DNA from: Stenotrophomonas sp. UBA2124
GTDB taxonomy: Bacteria > Pseudomonadota > Gammaproteobacteria > Xanthomonadales > Xanthomonadaceae
DNA: 36,095 bases
Direction of reading: 5' to 3'
NCBI GenBank assembly: GCA_002329155.1
Contig: DCXY01000046.1
Coordinates: 1-36,095, forward strand
Shown: positions 23,949 to 31,918 of the stretch, piece after piece
How the letters are laid out: each line of letters opens with the position of its first letter
How positions within the stretch are numbered: the stretch's first letter is position 1
Program-made: the position numbers and the translations under genes
Notes under the pieces: model-generated
What the model saw: only the letters and a program-made list of their open reading frames with translations
What the model was told of the DNA's origin: nothing
The model's database searches: none

Positions 23949-26684
23949 ATGACGATGCAGCAGCGCCACCGGCTCGGATTTGGATCGATGCAACTCCGCA
24001 TGCGTGCACGCCTTTGCGCCAGTGCAGGCGGCGTGCTCGTGCTGCTGTTGCTGCTGACCGGCAATGCCGCCGCCGCGCCACTGGAGGCGCAATGGAGCTT
24101 CCGCCTGCTGCCGGGCGATGCGCAGCTGAAGGCCCATCCGGCGCTGGACGCATGGCGTCCGGCGCAGGTGCCCGGGAGCGTGCATACCGACCTGATGGCG
24201 GCGGGCGTGATCGGCGATCCCTACGTCGGCGCCGCCGAGGCTGGGCTGCAGTGGATCGGCCTGAGCGATTGGGAATACCGCGCGCGGTTCGATGTGGATG
24301 CCGCCACGCTGGCGCGCAGGCATGCCGAACTGCGCTTCGATGGACTGGATACCTTTGCCGAGGTCAGCCTCAACGGAAAGCCGCTTTTGAAAGCAGACAA
24401 CGCGCATCGGACCTGGCGCGCCGATGTGGCCGGGCGGCTGCATGAGCGTGGCAACGAGCTGCGCATCGTGTTCCGCTCACCCATCCGCACGCTGCTGCCG
24501 CAGGTGCAGGCCATGCCGCACAAGATCGCCGGCAACTACCCGTCGCCCTACGGCGACGAGCCGAAGGATGCGATGGTCGGCAACTTCGTGCGGAAGCCGG
24601 CCTATCACTTCGGCTGGGACTGGGGCCCGCGTTACGTCACCGCAGGTGTCTGGCGGCAGGTGCATCTGGAGAGCTGGAATACCCGCCGCATCACCGATCT
24701 CGCCGTGCGTACCGATGCGCTGGATGCGGGCCATGCGGCACTGACCGTGCAGCTGGGTGTGCAGCAGGCGGCAGCGGTGCAGGGTGATGCCAAGGTGCTG
24801 GTCACCCTGCTTGACCCGGAGGGCCGCAAGGTGGCCGACATCGAACGCAGCATGCCGCTGCAGGCAGGCGCGAACGCGCTGCAGCTGCCGGTGCGTATCG
24901 AAAAGCCGCGCCGCTGGTGGCCGGTAGGCTATGGCGCGCAGGATCGTTACACCGTGCAGGTCCGCCTGGATGACGGTGGCGAGCCGGCACAGGAAGCCAG
25001 CCAGCGCATCGGCCTGCGCACGGTGCGGCTGCAGCGTGAGGTGGATCGTCAGGGCGGGCAGGGCTTCGGCTTCGTGATCAACGATGTGCCGGTGTTCGCC
25101 AAGGGCGCCAACGTCATCCCGTTCGATGCGTTCCCGGCGCGGGTGACGCGCGAGCGCCTGCGCCATGATCTGCAGGCGGCGCGCGACGCCAACATGAACA
25201 TGCTGCGCAACTGGGGCGGTGGCTATTACGAGGATGATGCGTTCTTCGACATCGCCGATGAACTCGGCCTGCTGGTCTGGCAGGATTTCATGTTCGGTGG
25301 TGGCATGCAGCCCGGTTACGACCCGGCATTCCGCGCCAACGTGGTGGCCGAGGCGCGCGACAACATCCGCCGCCTGCGCCACCACCCCAGCATCGTGCTG
25401 TGGTGTGGCAACAACGAGGAAGAGACGGCCTGGAAGGACTGGGGCCACGGCAAGCAGCTGAAGGAGGCGGACCCGGCGTTCGCCGAAAAGGTTTGGCAGG
25501 GCTATGTGGACCTGTTCGGCAACGACCTGCGCGCGGTGGTGGTCGAGGAGGCGCTGGGCGTGCCGTACTGGTCCAGTTCGCCCAGCAATGATCTGGATGA
25601 GAAGGCCAACGACAGCACGCGCGGCGACAAGCATTACTGGGAAGTGTGGGGCAACCCTGCCTTGCCGGTGACTGCCTATCTCAAGCAGACGCCGCGCTTC
25701 ATGTCCGAGTACGGCCTGCAGGCGTGGCCGCAGCAGTCCACGGTGGATGCGTTCGCCAGCCGTGAGGAGCAGCAGGTGGATGGCCCGGTGATCCAGGCTC
25801 ACCAGAAGTTCCTGGCCGGCAAGGGCAACGAGCGGTTGCTGCACTACATCGAAATGGAATACGGAACGCCGCGTTCTTTCGCCGATTTCCTCTACCTCAG
25901 CCAGGTGATGCAGGCCGAAGGCATCGAACTGGCCGCGCTGCACCATCGCGCCTCGCGCCCTTACACCATGGGCTCGCTGTACTGGCAGCTCAACGATGTG
26001 TGGCCGGGTGCGTCATGGTCGAGCCTGGACTACTACGGCAACTGGAAGGCGCTGCACTACCACGGGCGCCGCTTCTTCGCTGACACGGCGGTAGCGGCAC
26101 TGCGTGACGAAAACGGCAATACGCGCCTGAGCCTGCTGAACGATTCGACGGGGACGTTGCAGCTACGGTGGCGTCTGCGAGTGTTGGATGCGCAGGGGCG
26201 GGTGCTGCAGGAACAGGGCAGGCCCGCCACGCTGCCGCCGTTGTCGTCGCTGGAGATAGGGCAGTGGAGTGATGCGCAGCTGCTGGGCAAGGCTGATGCG
26301 CGCAGCAGCATTGCGGTATTCGAGCTGTTGCGTGGTGATGCGCTGCTGTCACGGCGGCTGGTGCATTTTGCTGCGGCCAAGGACCAGCATCTGGATCCCA
26401 ACCAGTTGCAGGCGACGCTGAGCGCCGAGGGCGACCACTACCGGCTGCGCCTGCATGCGCGCGGCCTTGTGCGTGCGGTGTGGATCGGCTTCGGCACCAT
26501 CGCTGCCCGCGTCGAAGACAACGCCTTCGACCTGCTTCCCGATGAAACCCGTGACCTGGTCGTGCGCAGCAGCGCCGACCTGGCCACTCTGCGTGCGGCG
26601 CTGCACCTGCAGACGCTGGGCGACACGCTGCACGCCACCCCCGTTGCATCGCAAGACGATGCCTCCAACCCGAGGACCCGCTGA
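23949..26684 (+). CDS. GH2-family beta-mannosidase, exported
   Basis: A 911-aa glycoside hydrolase of family 2 in the beta-mannosidase branch, which removes the beta-linked mannose of N-glycan cores or mannans. The start could be 23949, 23955 or 23988; GAGGA just before 23949 fits the second best. All give a signal peptide whose hydrophobic core is VLVLLLLLTGNAAAA. The jelly-roll domain includes GLDTFAEVSLNGKPLL, and WDWGPRYVTAGVWR is typical of beta-mannosidases. The barrel has WGGGYYEDDAFFDIADELG. The acid/base is in GNNEEE (Glu490) and the nucleophile in MSEYG (Glu587), numbered from 23949. It ends in TGATG, overlapping the GH47 start by one base. A half operator-like sequence lies at its 5' end. 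Confidence 0.93.
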   Translation: MTMQQRHRLGFGSMQLRMRARLCASAGGVLVLLLLLTGNAAAAPLEAQWSFRLLPGDAQLKAHPALDAWRPAQVPGSVHTDLMAAGVIGDPYVGAAEAGLQWIGLSDWEYRARFDVDAATLARRHAELRFDGLDTFAEVSLNGKPLLKADNAHRTWRADVAGRLHERGNELRIVFRSPIRTLLPQVQAMPHKIAGNYPSPYGDEPKDAMVGNFVRKPAYHFGWDWGPRYVTAGVWRQVHLESWNTRRITDLAVRTDALDAGHAALTVQLGVQQAAAVQGDAKVLVTLLDPEGRKVADIERSMPLQAGANALQLPVRIEKPRRWWPVGYGAQDRYTVQVRLDDGGEPAQEASQRIGLRTVRLQREVDRQGGQGFGFVINDVPVFAKGANVIPFDAFPARVTRERLRHDLQAARDANMNMLRNWGGGYYEDDAFFDIADELGLLVWQDFMFGGGMQPGYDPAFRANVVAEARDNIRRLRHHPSIVLWCGNNEEETAWKDWGHGKQLKEADPAFAEKVWQGYVDLFGNDLRAVVVEEALGVPYWSSSPSNDLDEKANDSTRGDKHYWEVWGNPALPVTAYLKQTPRFMSEYGLQAWPQQSTVDAFASREEQQVDGPVIQAHQKFLAGKGNERLLHYIEMEYGTPRSFADFLYLSQVMQAEGIELAALHHRASRPYTMGSLYWQLNDVWPGASWSSLDYYGNWKALHYHGRRFFADTAVAALRDENGNTRLSLLNDSTGTLQLRWRLRVLDAQGRVLQEQGRPATLPPLSSLEIGQWSDAQLLGKADARSSIAVFELLRGDALLSRRLVHFAAAKDQHLDPNQLQATLSAEGDHYRLRLHARGLVRAVWIGFGTIAARVEDNAFDLLPDETRDLVVRSSADLATLRAALHLQTLGDTLHATPVASQDDASNPRTR

Positions 26685-28129
26685 TGAATCGAGCCCTGCG
26701 TAACGCCCCCCTGGTCGCCGGCCTGCTGCTGGCGCTGACCGCCTGCAATGACCCTGCCGCCAAGCCGGCGACCACCGCGCCTGCTGCCGCACCCGCCGCA
26801 GCCAACACGCCTGCCGCCGACGCCACCGCGCTGCCGGTGGTGGACGAGGCCGAAGCCAAGCGCATGGCCGAACAGGTGCGCGAACAGACCCGCCATGCAT
26901 GGCAGGGCTACATGCAGTATGCAAAGGGCCACGACGACCTCAAGCCGCTCAGCGGCGGCGCGCGAGACTGGTATCCGGTGCCGCTGCTGATGTCGCCGGT
27001 GGATGCGCTGGACACCCTGCTGTTGCTCGGCCTGGACAAGGAAGCCGACGAGGCGCGTGAGCTGATCGTCACCCAGCTCAACTTCGACCAGGACATCGAG
27101 GTGCAGAACTTCGAGGTCACCATCCGCCTGCTCGGCGGCCTGTTGTCGGCCTATCAGATGACCAAGGACGAGCGCCTGCTCAAGCTGGCCGATGACCTGG
27201 GTACGCGCCTGTCGCCGGTGTTCGACAGCCCCACCGGCCTGCCGTACACGCACGTCAACCTGCGCACCGGCAAGACCAGCGGCAAGGTCAGCAATCCGGC
27301 TGAAACCGGCACCCTGCTGCTGGAGTTCGGCACGCTGGCCAAGCTGACCGGCAAGCAGGCGTACTACGACAAGGCCAAGCGCGCACTGGTGGAAACCTAC
27401 AACCGCCGCTCCAAGATCGGTCTGGTGGGTCTGAACATCAATGTGGAAACGGGCGAGTGGACCAACAAGGATGCATCCATCGCCGGCGGCATTGATTCGT
27501 ACTACGAGTACCTGCTCAAGTGCTGGAAGCTGTTCGGCGATGAAGACTGCAAGCGCATGTGGGACGACAGCATCGGCCCGGTGAACCAGTACCTCGCCGA
27601 CGAAGTGAGTGACGGCGAGCTGTGGTACGGCCATGCCGACATGGACAGCGGCAAGCGCACCTCCACCACCTACGGTGCGCTGGATGCCTTCATGCCGGGC
27701 CTGTTGGCGCTGGGCGGTGATCTCGACCGCGCCAAGCGCCTGCAGGAATCCAATCTGAAGATGTGGCGCCTGCACGACATCGAGCCGGAATCGCTGGACT
27801 ATGCAGCGATGGAAGTGCGCTCGCCCAGCTACGCGCTGCGCCCGGAGATCATCGAATCGGCCTACTACCTATATCACTACACCGGTGACGCGCGCTATCG
27901 CGGCATGGGTAAAGAGTTCTTTGACGACTTCGTGCGCTACACCCGCACCGAGCATGGCTTCGCCGCGTTGAAGGATGTGCGCAGCAAGCAGAAGGAGGAC
28001 TCGATGGAGAGCTTCCTGTTCGCCGAGACCTTCAAGTACTACTACCTGCTGTTCGCGCCGGCCAGCACGCTGGACTTCGATGCTGTGGTGTTCAACACCG
28101 AAGCGCACCCGCTGCGTCGTACCTGGTGA
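26684..28129 (+). CDS. GH47 class I alpha-1,2-mannosidase, lipoprotein
   Basis: A 481-aa glycoside hydrolase of family 47, the calcium-dependent alpha-1,2-mannosidases best known from the eukaryotic ER and Golgi and uncommon in bacteria. The N-terminus is a lipoprotein signal (LLLALTAC, Cys21), then an Ala/Pro linker to about 50. Family residues are complete: Glu144 in NFEVTIRLLGGLLSAY, Asp271 in GGIDSYYEYLLK, Glu388 in LRPEIIES, and Thr472 in FNTEAHPL for calcium. SMESFLFAETFKYYYLLF is also diagnostic. It would sit on a membrane facing the periplasm or outside and trim Man-alpha-1,2-Man. It closes the operon and is followed by a hairpin terminator. Confidence 0.94.
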   Translation: MNRALRNAPLVAGLLLALTACNDPAAKPATTAPAAAPAAANTPAADATALPVVDEAEAKRMAEQVREQTRHAWQGYMQYAKGHDDLKPLSGGARDWYPVPLLMSPVDALDTLLLLGLDKEADEARELIVTQLNFDQDIEVQNFEVTIRLLGGLLSAYQMTKDERLLKLADDLGTRLSPVFDSPTGLPYTHVNLRTGKTSGKVSNPAETGTLLLEFGTLAKLTGKQAYYDKAKRALVETYNRRSKIGLVGLNINVETGEWTNKDASIAGGIDSYYEYLLKCWKLFGDEDCKRMWDDSIGPVNQYLADEVSDGELWYGHADMDSGKRTSTTYGALDAFMPGLLALGGDLDRAKRLQESNLKMWRLHDIEPESLDYAAMEVRSPSYALRPEIIESAYYLYHYTGDARYRGMGKEFFDDFVRYTRTEHGFAALKDVRSKQKEDSMESFLFAETFKYYYLLFAPASTLDFDAVVFNTEAHPLRRTW

Positions 28130-28140
28130 ATGCGGAGCAG

Positions 28141-28168
28141 CCCCTCCCCGCGTGGGGAGGGGTGCTTT
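28141..28168 (+). terminator. Hairpin terminator after the GH47 gene
   Basis: Perfect 9-bp stem CCCCTCCCC/GGGGAGGGG with a GCGT loop, followed by TGCTTT. It starts 12 bases after the GH47 stop codon, between convergent GH47 and priA. The rest of the gap to 28296 shows nothing I can name. Confidence 0.7.
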
Positions 28169-28296
28169 CCGTCGCCTGAGCGGTGTCGGGGGCCAAGGTC
28201 CATCTGCGCCTGGGCACTCGCATTCATGTGCACGCCGCATGCGCGGATGCCGCTTGGTCGGCGGCCGTGGACAGCGGTTTCCGTCACTCTGCCCGA

Positions 28297-30492
28297 TCAA
28301 TACAGATCCATCGGATCCACATCCAGCGACCAGCGCACGCGCCGCGCCTGCGGCAGTGCATATACCTGCGCCATCAGCGCATCGAGCAGGCCATGCAATG
28401 GCCGCCGCTGCTCGGCGGACAACAACAGCTGGGTGCGCTGGAAGCCGGCGCGGCGCGGCATCGGGGCAGGCATCGGCCCATAACGCTCCACCGCGCTCCC
28501 GTCCGCAATCAACTGCTTCACCGCGGTGAGAAACTCGTTTGCCTGCTCCACCTGCTTGGCTTCGGCACGCATCAGGGCAAGGTGCGCGAAGGGCGGGAAG
28601 CCGGCCGCCTGGCGCTGCAGCAGTTCGGCCTCGGCGAAGGCGTGGTAACCGCCGTTGACCAGCGTGTGCAGCAGCGCGTTGTCCGGGTGGTGGGTCTGCA
28701 GCCAGACCTCGCCGGGCCGGTCCGCGCGGCCGGCGCGCCCCGCCACCTGGATCAGCTGCTGGGCGAGTTTTTCGCTGGCACGGAAATCGGCCGAGAACAG
28801 ACCTTCATCGATGCCCACCACCACCACCAGGGTGAGCTTGGGCAGGTCGTGGCCCTTGGCCAGTATCTGCGTGCCGACCAGGATGCCGGGCTGCTCGCCC
28901 AGCGTGGCCAGCGTCTGCTCCAGTGCATCGCGGCGCGCGGTGGTGCCACGGTCGATGCGCAGCACCGGGTAATCGGGAAACAACTGCAGCAGGCGTTCTT
29001 CCAGACGCTCGGTGCCGATGCCCTGCGGCTGCAGGGCGAGGCTGCCGCAATCCGGGCAGGCCAGCGGCACCGGTTGGCGCGCGCCACAGTGGTGGCACTG
29101 CAGGCGCCGGCCCGCGCCATGCACCGTCATCGGCGTGCTGTGCAGTGGCGTGCTGCAGCGTTTGCACGGGGCGGTCCAGCCGCAGTCGTGGCACAGCAGC
29201 ACCGGCGCATAGCCACGCCGGTTCTTGAACACCAGCACCTGGTTGCCCGCCTGCAGGTGCTGGCCGATGCCTGCCAGTACTTCCGGCGACAGCCCATCCT
29301 GCAGCGGGCGCTTGCGCACGTCGAAGACACGCACCGCAGGCGGTTTGGCATCGCCGGCACGTTGCTTCAGGCGCAGGTGCGTGTAACGGCCGCTGCGTGC
29401 GTTGTGCAGTGATTCCAGCGACGGCGTGGCGCTGCCCAGCACCACCGGCACATCCAGTGCCTTGCCCCGCACCAGCGCGAAATCGCGCGCATGGTAGCGG
29501 ATGCCGTCCTGTTGCTTGTAGCTGCCGTCGTGCTCCTCGTCGATAACGATCAGGCCGGCCTGCGGCAGGGGCGTGAACACGGCCGAGCGTGTTCCCACGA
29601 TCACCCGCGCCTCGCCACGCGACGCGGCCGCCCACACGCGGGCGCGCTCGCCATCGTTCAGGCCCGAATGCAGCGCATGCACCGGGATGCCAAGGCGGTT
29701 GCGGAAGCGCGCCAGCATCTGCGGGGTCAGCCCGATCTCCGGCACCAGCACCAGTGCCTGCCTGCCACGCGCCAGACACTCGGCGATGGCCTGCAGGTAC
29801 ACCTCCGTCTTGCCGCTGCCGGTCACGCCGTCGAGCAGGAAGGGCTGGAAGCCATCGGCCCCGGTGATGGCGTCGATGGCCGCCTGCTGCTGCGGGTTGG
29901 GTACCAGGCCGGGCTGGATGCACGGCTGCGGCACCACCGCAGGCACTTCGATACGCTGGGCGAATTCGCGCTTGGCCAGCGCGCGCGCGGCGCTGCGCCA
30001 GTCATCAAGCTGGATGTCGAGCTGGTCCTCGTTGACCGCGCCGGCCTCCAGCAGCGCCGCCAGCCGCTGCGGGCGGGTATTGGCACGCAGGCGCGGCAGG
30101 CCGGTGCGACCGGCTTCGGTCAGCACCCAGGCCCAGCCATGGGTGTCAGGCAAGGGCTCACCGCGGCGCAGGGGGGCCGGCAGGGCGGTAGCAATCACTT
30201 CCCCCAGCGGGGCGTGGGTGTAGCGCGCCAGCCAGTGCAGGGAGGCGGCCAGCTCGCCCTGCAGCAGCGGTGCCGGGTCCAGCCACTCCAATGCCGGGCG
30301 CAGCGCGGCGGCATCCTCCACCTGGCCCAGGCCCTCGACCACGCCCACCAGTTCGCGCGGCCCGAACGGCACCCGCAGGCGCCGGCCCACGTCATCCGGA
30401 GAGGGGGTGGGGCAGCCTTCAGGGGGCAGATAGTCGAACAACTGCGGCAGCGGCACCGGCAGGGCGAGGCGCAGGGTGGGGCAGGCGGGCAT
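28297..30492 (-). CDS. priA: Primosomal replication-restart helicase PriA
   Basis: Superfamily 2 helicase that recognises stalled replication forks and reloads DnaB; 731 aa, the same as E. coli PriA (732). The N-terminal DNA-binding domain (about 1-105) is followed by Walker A GVTGSGKT (222-229), DEEH (318-321) and GSATPS (353-358). Eight zinc-binding cysteines lie in four CxxC pairs: 434/437, 443/446, 466/469 and 479/482. The ATG at 30492 has no ribosome-binding site. On the coding strand TAAACT ends 6 bases before it, a possible -10 for a leaderless message. Upstream lie an inverted pair of DnaA boxes and an IHF consensus. Confidence 0.96.
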   Translation of the reverse strand: MPACPTLRLALPVPLPQLFDYLPPEGCPTPSPDDVGRRLRVPFGPRELVGVVEGLGQVEDAAALRPALEWLDPAPLLQGELAASLHWLARYTHAPLGEVIATALPAPLRRGEPLPDTHGWAWVLTEAGRTGLPRLRANTRPQRLAALLEAGAVNEDQLDIQLDDWRSAARALAKREFAQRIEVPAVVPQPCIQPGLVPNPQQQAAIDAITGADGFQPFLLDGVTGSGKTEVYLQAIAECLARGRQALVLVPEIGLTPQMLARFRNRLGIPVHALHSGLNDGERARVWAAASRGEARVIVGTRSAVFTPLPQAGLIVIDEEHDGSYKQQDGIRYHARDFALVRGKALDVPVVLGSATPSLESLHNARSGRYTHLRLKQRAGDAKPPAVRVFDVRKRPLQDGLSPEVLAGIGQHLQAGNQVLVFKNRRGYAPVLLCHDCGWTAPCKRCSTPLHSTPMTVHGAGRRLQCHHCGARQPVPLACPDCGSLALQPQGIGTERLEERLLQLFPDYPVLRIDRGTTARRDALEQTLATLGEQPGILVGTQILAKGHDLPKLTLVVVVGIDEGLFSADFRASEKLAQQLIQVAGRAGRADRPGEVWLQTHHPDNALLHTLVNGGYHAFAEAELLQRQAAGFPPFAHLALMRAEAKQVEQANEFLTAVKQLIADGSAVERYGPMPAPMPRRAGFQRTQLLLSAEQRRPLHGLLDALMAQVYALPQARRVRWSLDVDPMDLY

Positions 30493-30604
30493 GCAGTCAG
30501 TTTAGCCGCAGCGCAGCCCGCCAAATGCCGCACAGTTACGTTTGCTTGTTGTGAAAGCCAGCATAAATGGCACGTAAACATCGGCGGGGCTTGGGGATTT
30601 CGGC

Positions 30605-30627
30605 TTATCCACATTTGTTGTGGATAA
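30605..30627. promoter_or_regulatory. Inverted pair of perfect DnaA boxes
   Basis: TTATCCACA (30605-30613) and its exact reverse complement TGTGGATAA (30619-30627) are separated by 5 bases. TTATCCACA is the strongest known DnaA-binding 9-mer. They lie 113-135 bases upstream of the priA start. The repeat could also form a 9-bp RNA hairpin, but no gene ends immediately before it. Confidence 0.7.
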
Positions 30628-30724
30628 CTCTGTGGGTGAGCCCTGTGCTCCACGCGCTTTTGACGATGGAGCAAGCCTTGGGGTCAACTTGGCCAAAAAA
30701 TCGCCACATTGCATATTCAATGTA

Positions 30725-30737
30725 AATCAATAAGTTA
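30725..30737 (+). promoter_or_regulatory. IHF consensus site
   Basis: AATCAATAAGTTA fits the IHF consensus WATCAANNNNTTR at every defined position. It lies about 100 bases from the DnaA box pair in an A+T-rich patch. One match of this length is rare by chance in such G+C-rich DNA, but binding is unproven. Confidence 0.5.
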
Positions 30738-30807
30738 GCCGTGAAACAAAAATGAAACCGGGTGTGTGTAGGGCTCCGGCCGGCAATGTGTTACGGAGTA
30801 TTGACGC

Positions 30808-30816
30808 TGTGCACAA
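30808..30816 (-). promoter_or_regulatory. Near-consensus DnaA box
   Basis: On the minus strand this reads TTGTGCACA, one mismatch from the relaxed consensus TTWTNCACA. On its own this would not be notable; it is listed because of the nearby perfect pair. Confidence 0.35.
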
Positions 30817-30886
30817 GTTGCGGCAGGGCCCCACCGCAAGGGCGGTGAAGCGCGTGTGCACGGCACCGGCAGGTGAGCACGCTGGG

Positions 30887-30892
30887 TATGAT
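30887..30892 (+). promoter_or_regulatory. -10-like element before the sigma-like membrane protein gene
   Basis: TATGAT matches the -10 consensus at 5 of 6 bases and would give a start near 30899, about 15 bases before the chosen ATG. No matching -35 is seen. Confidence 0.35.
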
Positions 30893-30913
30893 CTGCCGCA
30901 TGACGGAGTTCAC

Positions 30914-31918
30914 ATGATGGCTGCACCAGCCCCTCTTTCACCGGCCGCAGCCAACGCCCTGTCCGCCTTCCTGCGCGGGGTCGAGCGCCGTGCGCTGGTG
31001 GTTTCCGAGCTGCAGGCCGGCGATGCCGGCATAGGCGAACGTGCGGTGGCTGTGGCCATGCGCGCCTTCGCTGGGCACGCCACACACCTGTTGATGGCCG
31101 AATGGCCGGCCCGTTTCTGGGGCCTGCTGTGCAGCACCCCGCAGCTGCTGAACCCGCCGGTGGGGGGTTACTGGCCGGCCGATGTGGCGCACCTGCAGCA
31201 GCTGGCACCTGCCGAGCGGCTGGCCCTGCTGCTGCGCATTGGTGGCGGGCTGGACGAGGCGGCCGCCTCGGCGGTGCTGGGGGTTGATCCGGCCGCCTAC
31301 CGGCAGGCGCTTGCCACTGCCTGCCCGGTGGATGCACAGGGCAACCCCGATGCCGGCGCCTGGCGGGCATTGGCTGAACAGGTACAGGGGCAGGTACGTG
31401 ATCTGTCACAGCCGCGCCTGCACCAGCTGGAACAGCTGCGCGAGTCGGTGATCAGCGGCGTGCTGCCCGGCAAGCCTACACCGGCCCAGCCCATCTCAAC
31501 GCCCGTCGATGACCGCCGCCGCCCCGCACGTCGTCCGCGCCCGCATTCGCCGTGGAGCCTGCTGACCTGGCTGCTGCTGTGTGTGCCGCTGCTGATGCTG
31601 GTGGCGGTGGGCATCTGGTGGTGGCGTTCGCAGCATGCGGTGGTGGACGACGGCAGCAGTGGCGGCCTGGCCGACCACAGCCCGGTGCAGGTAGAGGCGC
31701 TGCCCGATGACAGCAGCCCCGCTGGCCCCGGGGCCGATCCGCACGCGGCCAGCGATGCCGCGATGCTGGCCGACCCCGAGCTGGCGCTGGCCCGCGATGC
31801 CGATTTCCTGGCCTGGTATGCCGCTGGCGGCCCGCTGCCGGTGGATGAATCGCAACCACAGCCCAGCCACCCGGAACCGGCCGGCGCGGCGCTGGAGACC
31901 GTTGATGCCGAGAACTGA
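30914..31918 (+). CDS. Membrane protein with a degenerate ECF-sigma-like N-terminus and a DUF3619-like C-terminus
   Basis: A 334-aa protein not matched to a named function. Residues about 17-80 (FLRGVERRALVVSELQAGD and AEWPARFWGLLCSTPQLLN) follow the region-2 pattern of ECF sigma factors of a group found beside DUF3619 and DUF3106 genes. Residues about 95-137 (LAPAERLALLLRIGGGLDEAAASAVLGVDPAAYRQAL) follow region 4. Basic DNA-contacting residues are largely missing. A basic linker (201-210) precedes one membrane helix (213-237) and an acidic periplasmic tail with DADFLAWYAAGG, similar to DUF3619. GGAG (30905-30908) sits 5 bases before the chosen ATG. It overlaps the DUF3106 gene by 14 bases. 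The fusion reading is an inference from remembered family patterns. Confidence 0.7.
   Translation: MMAAPAPLSPAAANALSAFLRGVERRALVVSELQAGDAGIGERAVAVAMRAFAGHATHLLMAEWPARFWGLLCSTPQLLNPPVGGYWPADVAHLQQLAPAERLALLLRIGGGLDEAAASAVLGVDPAAYRQALATACPVDAQGNPDAGAWRALAEQVQGQVRDLSQPRLHQLEQLRESVISGVLPGKPTPAQPISTPVDDRRRPARRPRPHSPWSLLTWLLLCVPLLMLVAVGIWWWRSQHAVVDDGSSGGLADHSPVQVEALPDDSSPAGPGADPHAASDAAMLADPELALARDADFLAWYAAGGPLPVDESQPQPSHPEPAGAALETVDAEN

Larger units (their letters stand above)
30493..30913. promoter_or_regulatory. Intergenic region upstream of priA with DnaA and IHF sites
   Basis: A 421-base divergent gap. It contains two perfect DnaA boxes as an inverted pair (30605-30627), an A+T-rich patch (about 30690-30755), a 6-bp inverted repeat ACATTG/CAATGT (30706-30723), a perfect IHF consensus (30725-30737), a third near-consensus DnaA box (30808-30816) and a -10-like TATGAT (30887-30892). 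An in-frame upstream ATG for the next gene at 30752 lies inside it but is not favoured. Confidence 0.6.

Noticed and set aside
21983..24064. 693-codon minus-strand frame opposite the kinase and AGE genes
   Set aside because: It crosses two overlapping real genes with family motifs and shows no domain of its own.
30493..30913. Chromosomal replication origin
   Set aside because: DnaA boxes and an A+T-rich patch are present, but dnaA, dnaN, gyrB and rpmH are absent and only two perfect boxes were found. It is kept as a DnaA-related regulatory site only.
30752..30913. Longer N-terminus for the sigma-like membrane protein
   Set aside because: The in-frame ATG at 30752 lacks a ribosome-binding site and the added residues have no domain; 30914 has GGAG at good spacing and a -10-like element just upstream.
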